Assembly (NCBI GenBank): GCA_002869435.1
Contig: PKSX01000222.1
Span: 1-49,927 of the forward strand
From: Marinilabiliales bacterium
Lineage (GTDB): Bacteria; Bacteroidota; Bacteroidia; Bacteroidales; DTU049
Direction: 5' to 3'
Length of the DNA stretch: 49,927 nucleotides
Of the stretch, positions 1 through 8,969 are shown piece by piece; positions within the stretch are counted from its first letter, which is position 1; each line of letters begins with the position of its first letter. The notes under the pieces were generated by a model. That model was not told the origin of the DNA. It made no database searches and saw only the letters and a program-made list of their open reading frames with translations. Made by a program: the position numbers and the translations under genes.

Positions 1-501
1 ATGGCTTTCGGAACCAGTTGCCCGGCCATGTCAGAAGTGGTAAAAGCGGTTCGAAATGTTTGGGATCGCACCATGATTGTAAAACTCTCACCTAATGTGA
101 CCAATATTACCGATTTTGCTAAAGTAGCTGAAGATGAAGGTGCGGATGCAATATCGTTGATTAATACTTTAATGGGAATGGCGGTAGATGCAAAAACCCG
201 CAAACCAAAACTGAGTACCGTTACCGGCGGACTTTCCGGTCCTGCTGTAAAACCCGTTGCCCTTAGGATGGTTTGGCAATGCTATAATGCGGTGAAAATT
301 CCGATTATCGGTATGGGTGGTATTATGAATACCGAAGACGCTATTGAATTTATAATTGCCGGAGCCACAGCCATTCAGGTAGGAACTGCCAATTTCATAA
401 ACCCCGCAGTTACCGGCGAAATTGTCGATGGCATGGAAGCATGGTGCAAAGAACACAATATTGCCAAAATAAGTGACCTGATCGGATCGCTGGAGGTGTA
501 A
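1..501 (+). CDS. pyrD: Dihydroorotate dehydrogenase, type 1B catalytic subunit (C-terminal part, truncated at left edge)
   Basis: Open from base 1; motifs [47 protein letters not shown] are typical of PyrD-B. Confidence 0.88.
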   Translation: MAFGTSCPAMSEVVKAVRNVWDRTMIVKLSPNVTNITDFAKVAEDEGADAISLINTLMGMAVDAKTRKPKLSTVTGGLSGPAVKPVALRMVWQCYNAVKIPIIGMGGIMNTEDAIEFIIAGATAIQVGTANFINPAVTGEIVDGMEAWCKEHNIAKISDLIGSLEV

Positions 502-713
502 ATTTTTTCCGGGAGACCTTGCCAGTCGAACGACAATCGAAAAGTGTGCTTTTTTTCGGCATCACTACACGACCAGATGAAAAATTTCCAATAATGAATC
601 TGTGCATGCGAGGCTATTTCATCAAATTCCCACATATTTTTAAAAAAATCCACCCTCAATACATTAATTTAGAGTAAATTTGAAGCCCGAAACGATAACA
701 CAAAAATTTAGGG

Positions 714-2234
714 ATGAGCGCAGAGAGAAAAATTGCTTCGGCATTGATTTCCGTATTCGATAAAACGGGACTGGAACCCATTATCTGCCGACTGGCAGAA
801 ATGGGCGTGGAGATATTGTCAACAGGAGGAACGGCTGATTTCATTCGCAAGCATGGTGTTGAAGTTAAGGATGTTTCTGACCTGACGACCTATCCTTCTA
901 TTTTTGGCGGTCGCGTAAAAACACTTCATCCTATTGTTTTTGGCGGAATTTTATATCGTCGTGAGCTGGAAGGTGATCGTAATGAGGCGGCTGAGTATAA
1001 AATACCTTCCATCGATCTGGTTATTGTAGATCTCTATCCTTTCGAAGATGCAATGAAAAAAACGTACGAGGAACAGCAAATTATTGAAAAAATTGATATC
1101 GGAGGTATCAGTCTTATTCGCGCTGCTGCCAAGAACTATAAAGATGTGCTGATAGTTCCGTCACGTGAATATTATGACGATGTGTTGGAGGTTCTAAATA
1201 AGGGTGGTAGCACTCTGGAGCAAAGAAAACTATTTGCTGCAAGAGCGTTTGATATTTCTTCGCATTACGATTCGGCTATTTTCAACTGGTTCAACCGGGA
1301 TAATAGTGTGGACTCCATGAAAATGAGTCTGCGTAACGGCCGCCTGCTTCGTTACGGAGAGAATCCTCATCAATCGGCAAAGTTTTATGGAGAGCTGAAT
1401 GAAAATCTTGAGCAGCTAAATGGCAAAGAACTTTCATACAATAATTTCCAGGATATTTCCGGTGCTCTCGATCTTATTTCGGAATTTGAACAGGGCGCAT
1501 GTGTTATTGTGAAACACAGCAATGCATGCGGACTTGCACTACGCGAAAAGACTGTTGATGCCTGGACCAACGCACTTGCCGCTGATCCGGTTTCTGCTTT
1601 TGGGGGAATTATCGCTTTCAACCGTGCTTTGGATTACGAGACTTGCGAGAAGATTTCCGAAATATTTTTCGAAGTACTCATTGCCCCAGATTTTGATGAA
1701 AAGGGACTCGAATTGCTCAAAAAGAAGAAAAACCGCATAGTACTTAAACTGAAAAAACTACCCATTGCAGATAATGTGATTAAAACTACACAGTTAGGGG
1801 TATTGGTGCAGGAAAATGATCGAATTTCGCTTGATAGTACGGGATGGGAACTGAAAGCAGGTCCCGAGGCAGACGAAAAAATTATGAATGACAGTGAAAT
1901 TGCTATGCGAATTGTGAAACATTTGAAGAGCAATGCCGTTGTACTGGTTAGGAATAGCATGATGATCGGGGCTGGTAACGGACAAACCAACCGTGTCGAT
2001 GCCGTGAAACAATCCATTGAGAAAGCGCAGAAATTTGAGCTGGAAATCGATGGGGCAGTTCTTGGCAGCGATGCTTTCTTCCCGTTTGCCGACAGCGTTG
2101 AGCTGGCGTTTAATGCAGGAGTGAAAGTAGTAGTAGAGCCGGGAGGTTCAGTTCGCGACGATGAAACGATCGAGTTTTGTAAGAAAAACAATATTACTCT
2201 GCTGTTTACGGGCAGCAGACATTTTAAACACTGA
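714..2234 (+). CDS. purH: Bifunctional AICAR formyltransferase / IMP cyclohydrolase
   Basis: 506 aa; SVFDKTGLEPI, STGGTADFIRKHG, GRVKTLHP, RYGENPHQSA, VKHSNACG, SDAFFPFADSVELA. Confidence 0.97.
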   Translation: MSAERKIASALISVFDKTGLEPIICRLAEMGVEILSTGGTADFIRKHGVEVKDVSDLTTYPSIFGGRVKTLHPIVFGGILYRRELEGDRNEAAEYKIPSIDLVIVDLYPFEDAMKKTYEEQQIIEKIDIGGISLIRAAAKNYKDVLIVPSREYYDDVLEVLNKGGSTLEQRKLFAARAFDISSHYDSAIFNWFNRDNSVDSMKMSLRNGRLLRYGENPHQSAKFYGELNENLEQLNGKELSYNNFQDISGALDLISEFEQGACVIVKHSNACGLALREKTVDAWTNALAADPVSAFGGIIAFNRALDYETCEKISEIFFEVLIAPDFDEKGLELLKKKKNRIVLKLKKLPIADNVIKTTQLGVLVQENDRISLDSTGWELKAGPEADEKIMNDSEIAMRIVKHLKSNAVVLVRNSMMIGAGNGQTNRVDAVKQSIEKAQKFELEIDGAVLGSDAFFPFADSVELAFNAGVKVVVEPGGSVRDDETIEFCKKNNITLLFTGSRHFKH

Positions 2235-2252
2235 TAAAAACAGAGAAAAGAT

Positions 2253-3275
2253 ATGGGCCTTTTCAATTTCATGACCAAAGAGATCGCGATGGATCTCGGT
2301 ACCGCCAACACTGTCATTATACATAATGATAAAGTGGTTGTGGATGAGCCTTCAATTGTGGCTATCGATCGTCAAACCAATAAAGTTTTGGCTGTGGGTA
2401 AACGAGCCATGATGATGCACGGTAAAACGCACGAAAATATTAAAACCATTCGTCCTTTGCGCGATGGAGTAATCGCTGACTTCATGGTGGCGGAATATAT
2501 GATGCGTGAAATGATCAAGATGATCAATACTCGTAAGCCACTATTTCCACCTTCATTGAAGATGGTAATCAGTATTCCCAGTGGTATTACAGAGGTGGAA
2601 GAACGTGCTGTGCGAGATTCAGCCGAGCAGGCCGGAGCCAAAGAAGTACGCCTTATCCATGAGCCAATGGCTGCTGCTATTGGAATTGGCCTCGATGTGC
2701 TTGAACCATCCGGAAACATGATCATCGATATAGGTGGGGGCACCAGTGAAATTGCTGTAATTGCTCTTGGAGGAATCGTAAGCAATAAGTCCATTCGTAT
2801 TGCCGGTGATGATTTTAACGCCGACATCGAAGAGTATATGCGGAAAGCCCATAACCTGAGTATTGGTGAGCGTACAGCGGAAGGAATTAAAATGAATGTT
2901 GGTTCTGCAATGGTCGATATTGAGAATCCACCACAGGAGTATGCCGTTCATGGTCGCCACCTGCTGTCCGGAATTCCACGAGAGATCATGGTTTCTCATG
3001 CAGAAATTGCACAGGCACTGGATAAAACCATTAGTAAAATAGAGGCTGCTATTCTTAATGCACTTGAGAATACACCGCCCGAGTTGTCTGCAGATATTCT
3101 TCGTACCGGTATATATATGGCCGGTGGTGGATCATTGCTCCGTGCATTAGACAAGAGGATTGAGCAGAAAACAAAACTGAAGGTACATGTTGCTGAGGAT
3201 CCGCTTCGTGCTGTTGCCCGTGGTGCCGGTATTGCACTTAAGAATTTCGATAAATTCCCGTTTCTTATTAAATAA
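2253..3275 (+). CDS. mreB: Rod shape-determining actin homolog MreB
   Basis: 340 aa; MDLGTANTVI, IHEPMAAAIG, MIIDIGGGTSEIAVI, GGGSLLRALD. Confidence 0.97.
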   Translation: MGLFNFMTKEIAMDLGTANTVIIHNDKVVVDEPSIVAIDRQTNKVLAVGKRAMMMHGKTHENIKTIRPLRDGVIADFMVAEYMMREMIKMINTRKPLFPPSLKMVISIPSGITEVEERAVRDSAEQAGAKEVRLIHEPMAAAIGIGLDVLEPSGNMIIDIGGGTSEIAVIALGGIVSNKSIRIAGDDFNADIEEYMRKAHNLSIGERTAEGIKMNVGSAMVDIENPPQEYAVHGRHLLSGIPREIMVSHAEIAQALDKTISKIEAAILNALENTPPELSADILRTGIYMAGGGSLLRALDKRIEQKTKLKVHVAEDPLRAVARGAGIALKNFDKFPFLIK

Positions 3276-3290
3276 AGCCTGAATTAAGCT

Positions 3291-4127
3291 ATGCGGAATA
3301 TCATCAGATTTTTCATGCAAATTCGCATAGCCCTGCTTTTTTTATTGCTTGAAGGAATTGCAGTTACATTTATTGTACGTCAGAATGTATACCACAATGC
3401 TGCATTTTTCAACTCGTCAATGGAGATTAACGCTCGGATTCTTGAAATTCGAAGTGATATCATATCCTATTTTGATTTACGTAATGAGAATAAGCGACTA
3501 TTGGAAGAAAATGCACAGCTGAGAGCGATGCTTGAGTCTTCCTATATCGTTACTGACAAGCAAATCTTTGAAGTAAACGACACTTTGTACCGACAGCAGT
3601 TCGAGTTTGTTACAGCCACAGTAATTAGTTATTCCAATAATCAGCGAAATAATTATCTAACCATCGACAAAGGTTCTGACCAGGGTATTGAAGAAGGGAT
3701 GGGTGTATATTCTCCTGATGGGGTAATAGGTGTGGTTGACCGATGCACAAAGAATTACTCGCTTGTAAGGTCGTTTTTACATAGTTCTGTTCAGATCAGT
3801 ACTAAAGTGAAAAGACTTGGCGCTGTTGGAACAGCTGCTTGGGATGGAAATAATTTTAACTATGCATACCTTAATGATATTCCTTTGCATGTGATGGTGA
3901 AGCCCGGTGACACTTTAGTTACCAGCCGTTTCAGCAGTATCTTTCCTGAGGGAATATTATTGGGTTATGTTGAAAATGTAAATACAGACGAAACAAAAGC
4001 ATTTTATAAAATTAGATTCAGACTTTCAGTTGATTTTAGTCAGTTAAGTGGTGTGTATGTGATTCGGAATCTAATCAAGGAAGAATTGGAAGAATTACAG
4101 GATGTTGAATTAGAATACAATGAGTAG
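3291..4127 (+). CDS. mreC: Rod shape-determining protein MreC
   Basis: N-terminal TM plus coiled coil, NNYLTIDKGSDQGIEEGMGVYSPDGVIGVV; follows mreB. Confidence 0.95.
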   Translation: MRNIIRFFMQIRIALLFLLLEGIAVTFIVRQNVYHNAAFFNSSMEINARILEIRSDIISYFDLRNENKRLLEENAQLRAMLESSYIVTDKQIFEVNDTLYRQQFEFVTATVISYSNNQRNNYLTIDKGSDQGIEEGMGVYSPDGVIGVVDRCTKNYSLVRSFLHSSVQISTKVKRLGAVGTAAWDGNNFNYAYLNDIPLHVMVKPGDTLVTSRFSSIFPEGILLGYVENVNTDETKAFYKIRFRLSVDFSQLSGVYVIRNLIKEELEELQDVELEYNE

Positions 4128-4644
4128 ACTATTTATAAAACATATAACCCGGTTTCTTGTGGTCATGTTTCTTCAGGTCATGATTTTCAATTATCTAAAC
4201 TTATTCGGGTATATCAATCCGTCTGTTTATGTGTTTTTTATTCTTTTATTGCCTTTTGAAACACCTGCCTGGCTCTTTTTGATTCTTGCTTTTTTTACCG
4301 GTCTTACGCAGGATGCTTTTCTGAATACCGGGGGTATTCATGCGGCAGCTGCTACATTTATTGCATTTCTTCGCCCAACACTTCTTCGAACAATCTCCAG
4401 CAGGAGAGAATTTGAAAGCGGTATTAAACCCGAAGTTCAAGACCTTGGATGGAAGTGGTTTTTATCTTATTCAGGGATATTGATTCTTATTTATGCGTTT
4501 ATTACTGAACTCTTACTCGTATTCCATTTTTCAAATTTTGGCGATACTCTGCTTAGGGTTCTTTGGCAGGCGTTATTTACTTATGCACTTGTACTGGCCT
4601 TTGAATTTGTAAGGTCATTGAATAAGCAAAAAGCTATAATTTAA
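4120..4644 (+). CDS. mreD: Rod shape-determining protein MreD
   Basis: 174 aa, multi-TM; overlaps the mreC end; third gene of mreBCD. Confidence 0.88.
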   Translation: MSRLFIKHITRFLVVMFLQVMIFNYLNLFGYINPSVYVFFILLLPFETPAWLFLILAFFTGLTQDAFLNTGGIHAAAATFIAFLRPTLLRTISSRREFESGIKPEVQDLGWKWFLSYSGILILIYAFITELLLVFHFSNFGDTLLRVLWQALFTYALVLAFEFVRSLNKQKAII

Positions 4645-4665
4645 GGCAATTCTCAGATAAATAAA

Positions 4666-4689
4666 AGAGACAAGGCACGCCTTATCTCT
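4666..4689. terminator. Bidirectional hairpin terminator between convergent mreD and T9SS gene
   Basis: AGAGAcAAGGC-AC-GCCTTaTCTCT inverted repeat in the convergent intergenic gap. Confidence 0.6.
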
Positions 4690-4711
4690 TTCGTAATATC
4701 TGCTTGTTTTT

Positions 4712-7441
4712 TTATTCGACTACAACTTTGAATTTGCTGTGGTCAATTTCAATAATATAAACTCCGCTTTCCAATCCCAAAATTTGATTATCAATAATAT
4801 CAGTGCGAATTATTCTGCCCAGCATATCTTTTATTATAATATTATCATATTCGCCAAAAATTGTAATTGGTTGACCTTCAATTGATGGGTTTGGCCCTAT
4901 GTTCACCTCATTATTATCGCAACTTACATATAATATATCAAATGTTTCCTCCATGCCGTCAAAGTCTGTTTGAGACAATCTGTAATAATATTCTTGTCCG
5001 GGTTCAACATCATCAATGAACTCATAATTTGTTTCCGAATTGCTGTTACCCTGGCCATAGATTACACCAATTTTTTCAAAATCAACAGCATTTGTACTTC
5101 TTTCAATAGTGAAATAATTATTATTTGTTTCAGATGCAGTTTTCCACTCTAATTTTACAGTACTATTATCTAAACAGTCATAATCAAGTTTTGTCAACTC
5201 TACCGGCAATACACATGGAACAGAAACGGATGTAACCAGGCAGTCCCACCCTTCTCTGTTTACAACGGATGTTGCCCAGAATTGGAAAGTTAAGCAATTT
5301 CCAGAAGAACAGAGATGACCTAACTGATTCGTGTAATTACAATCTCCAAGTGGATTATCAGGTCCCAGAGTTGTACAATTAGTATTAAATGTAGGAGGTT
5401 CACCATTTGCAGAACCCACAGCTCTGTTATCAAATAATATTGTACCTGAAGTAGTATTATTATCATAAATCACCATCCAGTCAAAACCAGAATTGGTATT
5501 AAACATGGCAAAATCTCTGAAATTTGCAACTATGTATTCTCCGGGTGCACCACAAATAGTAACAATTGTGAAACAACCGCAGTTACAGAAATTATTAGCA
5601 ACACCATCAAGACATGGGTCTCCGCCAACATCTCCATCATCATAAAATGTTACACTGGCTAAAGATGTTAGTGTGTGAGAAACTGTTGTACATGCTGTGG
5701 GGACCAATATTGGCGGACAGGGTGGACAGGGTCCACCACAATCTACTCCTAGCTCTCCCTGATTCTGAATGCCGTCGGTACATGAAGGGCACTCAAGGAT
5801 GGCATATGCATCAACACCCGCACAAGCCGGAGTGGCTTCATCTTCAACAGTTACATTAACGGTTGTGTTTGCCGGGAATGGCCCGATAGTCTGAATACCG
5901 GTTGAATTGATTCCCAAAATTGGAGGCGCACCTCCATCGTTTGTAATTGCTACTGATGCAGCACCACTTAATGAGGTGATATCTACATCAATAAAGAATT
6001 CCTCGAGTGGACAATTATCACCACCATCGCTTAGTGTAAATATTGGTGCACATTGTGGTGTAACATTTAAAGTAAAATTATTGATACACTGAGGAGAAGG
6101 GTATGTCGATACCGTGAAATAATAAGTTGTTCCACCGGTTAATGTTGCAGATCCTGTTGCGTTTGCTCCTGTATTGGTTATGGCAACAACGCAGGTTCCA
6201 ACATCCGGGCACCCTTCTGTTACTATGACCCCTACCCAGGTGCCATCGGTTGTTAATGAAACATCAACTATCTCATTTGTGGCAGGTGTGTATTCAAATA
6301 CATAATCGTCTCCGTTTAAGTAACTTGAACCGCAAGCACTTGCAGAAGAATAGTTATCGCATGCACCGCATGTAGAACCGGAAAATGTATATGGCATAGT
6401 CATTACCGGCGCATTTGCACAGGTCATGCAATTCTCACAAACAACTGAAACAACATTACTTTGAGTAGTTAAGCTTGTACAATCGGAACATCTCATAAAT
6501 AAATAATAATTATATGTTCCAAGAGTACTCAATACTTCAGTATAAGTTGAAGTTGTACTCCAGGATTGCAAAACTGTTCCTATATCATCTTCCCATTGAT
6601 ATTCCCAGTTTCCTGAGCAAACACCACCCACATGTGAAACATAATCATATGTAACCAAAGTCCCAGGAGAAACTGAAGATGCATCTGCACCAGCAGTGAC
6701 TGAAGTTGGTGGGCCGCAACTTGCACAAGATGCATTGTTTTCTGTGTAATTTCCGGGTGGGTCACTTGTTTCTGCATGAGTCAAAGTTCCAAGATTATCA
6801 TATAAATAATATTCCACTTCATTTGGGTATGAGCCAGATAAGTCAATGACCAAATCAATATCATCCCCATCCGAAATCTGAATTGGAATGCAATATGGCC
6901 CTGAACCACTTGCCAGAGTATAATTACCCTGTAATGAACCAGCAACATATACATCTATTGAGTTTCCATTCCATCCATCGCCGTAGCTGTCTTCAAGGCA
7001 TACTTCCCATACGCAATCCCACCAGGGAGTAATACAAGAGATAGATGCTTCCCATCCAGCATATGTTACTGAGCCATCAGAAGACCATACAAATGTCAGG
7101 TCGCCGGTAACTGAAGCAGTGATGGTTACCCCATTTAGGTCAGTGCCATCATATACACCTATTACGGGGTATGTGTTATCAGGTCCGTCATAGATGGTCA
7201 AGTCATCATAGCCGCTTTCGGTGCTGAAGGATGTAAAATCAAATTGCAACATATCACCAGCAGTTGCAGGCGAGAATGTCATAGTAAATGATTCACTAAT
7301 AGAGTAATTACTTCCATTGCCACCACTATCATAAAAGGTTCCGGAGCAAGTTGTTTCCGAACCGTCCTGCATAGTGTAATTTTGAGAAAAACCAGTAATC
7401 GAGGTTAAAATAATAAACAGGATGAATATTAATATTTTCAT
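4712..7441 (-). CDS. Secreted CUB-domain protein with T9SS type A sorting domain
   Basis: Signal peptide; N-terminal CUB module (CSGTFYDSGGNGSNYS...LTIYDGPD); C-terminal IGPNPSIEGQPITI...LESGVYIIEI. Confidence 0.85.
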   Translation of the reverse strand: MKILIFILFIILTSITGFSQNYTMQDGSETTCSGTFYDSGGNGSNYSISESFTMTFSPATAGDMLQFDFTSFSTESGYDDLTIYDGPDNTYPVIGVYDGTDLNGVTITASVTGDLTFVWSSDGSVTYAGWEASISCITPWWDCVWEVCLEDSYGDGWNGNSIDVYVAGSLQGNYTLASGSGPYCIPIQISDGDDIDLVIDLSGSYPNEVEYYLYDNLGTLTHAETSDPPGNYTENNASCASCGPPTSVTAGADASSVSPGTLVTYDYVSHVGGVCSGNWEYQWEDDIGTVLQSWSTTSTYTEVLSTLGTYNYYLFMRCSDCTSLTTQSNVVSVVCENCMTCANAPVMTMPYTFSGSTCGACDNYSSASACGSSYLNGDDYVFEYTPATNEIVDVSLTTDGTWVGVIVTEGCPDVGTCVVAITNTGANATGSATLTGGTTYYFTVSTYPSPQCINNFTLNVTPQCAPIFTLSDGGDNCPLEEFFIDVDITSLSGAASVAITNDGGAPPILGINSTGIQTIGPFPANTTVNVTVEDEATPACAGVDAYAILECPSCTDGIQNQGELGVDCGGPCPPCPPILVPTACTTVSHTLTSLASVTFYDDGDVGGDPCLDGVANNFCNCGCFTIVTICGAPGEYIVANFRDFAMFNTNSGFDWMVIYDNNTTSGTILFDNRAVGSANGEPPTFNTNCTTLGPDNPLGDCNYTNQLGHLCSSGNCLTFQFWATSVVNREGWDCLVTSVSVPCVLPVELTKLDYDCLDNSTVKLEWKTASETNNNYFTIERSTNAVDFEKIGVIYGQGNSNSETNYEFIDDVEPGQEYYYRLSQTDFDGMEETFDILYVSCDNNEVNIGPNPSIEGQPITIFGEYDNIIIKDMLGRIIRTDIIDNQILGLESGVYIIEIDHSKFKVVVE

Positions 7442-7800
7442 TGTCTTTCTTTTTTAGTGTTTTCATTTGACCTGAATTCATGTTCCTCTCTGCCCATACA
7501 GTTTAAATATCTTAGCATCTCATCGCTGTCTGCCACAAATGAACATTTTCCGTCAACCACTTTTTCAACCTCCATGAAAAATTCAGAGTATTCTGTATAC
7601 TGATTATTCAGGTTTATATAAACCAGTTTTTCATCTTCGCAATATTCAATAACTATTACATTGAGTTACTCGCAGTATATCATGATTTTTCCAAAATCAT
7701 CAATGCTTGAATTATACGCAAATAAAACGGTTTCTTGTTTTTGTGCATATGAAAATAAAACCACAAAAACTAAACTAATAAAGAGTAGTGTTTTTTTCAT
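7438..7800 (-). pseudogene. Small signal-peptide protein (120 codons) interrupted by one in-frame TAA at codon 45
   Basis: Manual translation MKKTLLFISLVFVVLFSYAQKQETVLFAYNSSIDDFGKIMIYCE*LNVIVIEYCEDEKLVYINLNNQYTEYSEFFMEVEKVVDGKCSFVADSDEMLRYLNCMGREEHEFRSNENTKKERQ*; stop TAA at 7666-7668; terminal TGA overlaps the ATG of the 4712-7441 gene (ATGA). Confidence 0.65.
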
Positions 7801-7930
7801 TCCCCCAACATTTTAGTCATTTGACTATAAATCTACATAAAAGATTAATTTATATGTCTAAATCACTAATGTTTAACACTAAATGATATATTATTTCGAC
7901 ATAGGTAGTTATGTCTATACGTTTCTATTA

Positions 7931-7978
7931 GAGCCGATATGGTGTAGTTAACAGGCCAGTGTTTTCGTTCTGGAGCCC
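7931..7978 (+). other. tRNA-like degenerate fragment (5' part only)
   Basis: GGTGTAGTTAACAGGCC resembles a D-arm, CCAGTGTTTTCGTTCTGG resembles an anticodon arm; no T-arm or acceptor closure. Confidence 0.2.
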
Positions 7979-8071
7979 TTTGAAAAATATTTGAAAAACT
8001 ATTTTCTATCCTGAAATAATTGATTTGCTCAAAGAGGAACAATGTTTTATGGTCAGTATCCTGTTTGGCAC

Positions 8072-8097
8072 AAAAAAACCGACCATGAATGATCGGT
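8072..8097 (-). terminator. Rho-independent terminator downstream of tRNA-Cys
   Basis: Minus strand ACCGATCATTCATGGTCGGTTTTTTT. Confidence 0.7.
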
Positions 8098-8101
8098 GTT
8101 G

Positions 8102-8172
8102 AGGTCTCGAGCGGATTCGAACCGCTGTACGCGGTTTTGCAGACCGCTGCCTAGCCACTCGGCCACGAGACC
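8102..8172 (-). tRNA. tRNA-Cys (GCA)
   Basis: Minus strand GGTCTCGTGGCCGAGTGGCTAGGCAGCGGTCTGCAAAACCGCGTACAGCGGTTCGAATCCGCTCGAGACCT; 7-bp acceptor, anticodon loop CTGCAAA, GGTTCGAATCC T-arm. Confidence 0.95.
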
Positions 8173-8180
8173 CTTTTTGG

Positions 8181-8222
8181 GCTGCCTAGCCTCCCGATAG
8201 CTATCGGGACGGCCACGAGACC
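8181..8222 (-). repeat. Partial duplicate of tRNA-Cys 5' half interrupted by a palindrome
   Basis: Minus strand GGTCTCGTGGCC + GTCCCGATAGCTATCGGGAG + GCTAGGCAGC; flanking blocks match tRNA-Cys exactly. Confidence 0.85.
8192..8209. repeat. 18-bp perfect palindrome TCCCGATAGCTATCGGGA
   Basis: Self-reverse-complementary; sits inside the tRNA-Cys partial duplicate. Confidence 0.9.
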
Positions 8223-8252
8223 GTAAACGGACTGCAAATATAGCAATTAATA

Positions 8253-8969
8253 TTATTTTCCAAAGCCAAATTTCTTCTTTATATGATTTTCTATCTTATA
8301 GAAATAGTCTTTATCCATTGAATAGACGGTGATTTCAAGAAAATAACGATCTGTTTCCTCACTCAACGCCTTTATTTTTGGCTCATTCTTCACCGAAGAC
8401 CAGGGTAAGTTCAGAATTTCATAACGAATTTTCTGTATCAGCTCTCCTGTTGAGATTTCTTTTAAGGCCTGCAGTTTAAAAGAGTAAGACAAAATCATCT
8501 CTGTCGGATTGGTTTTGATGATTTGGCTATTTAAAATCCTTGTATAGGGTATGATTATGCTCTCTTCATTATCATTCATGATCTCCAGATTACGATGATG
8601 AAAAGCCTGTATCTTGCCTTGAAAATCACCAATTTTGATGGTGTCTTGTAGGTTGAATTTTTTATTGGCTTTCCAAACAATGCCTGCTATGATGTCTCTG
8701 AATGCAAACCAACTGAAAAAGGCCAGTATAACCAGTAATATGCCAAAAATCCATATGGTGTGTATACTGCCGCCTTTCTGAATAAAATACTGTGCTGATA
8801 GAATCAGATAGACCATCCAGAACAATGATTCTGTGAGTGGCAGATACTTAAGAAACATGAGTTTGCGTTTGCGGTCAACCACATACCTTAGGGTCAGTGA
8901 AAGAATCCTGAACCCGGCCAGCAGTATCAGCGTTACCACAATATAAAATATAAGCGTATCGAGTTTCAT
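8253..8969 (-). CDS. MscS-family mechanosensitive channel-like membrane protein
   Basis: TM helices followed by RDIIAGIVWKANKKFNLQDTIKIGDFQGKIQAFHHRNLEI...IIPYTRILNSQI. Confidence 0.8.
   Translation of the reverse strand: MKLDTLIFYIVVTLILLAGFRILSLTLRYVVDRKRKLMFLKYLPLTESLFWMVYLILSAQYFIQKGGSIHTIWIFGILLVILAFFSWFAFRDIIAGIVWKANKKFNLQDTIKIGDFQGKIQAFHHRNLEIMNDNEESIIIPYTRILNSQIIKTNPTEMILSYSFKLQALKEISTGELIQKIRYEILNLPWSSVKNEPKIKALSEETDRYFLEITVYSMDKDYFYKIENHIKKKFGFGK

Noticed and set aside
1634-2317. 227-aa minus-strand ORF inside purH
   Set aside because: Fully antisense to a confident housekeeping gene; Ser/Phe-rich low-complexity translation typical of shadow ORFs.
2372-2999. Minus-strand ORFs of 151 and 126 aa inside mreB
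   Set aside because: Antisense to mreB; no domain motifs.
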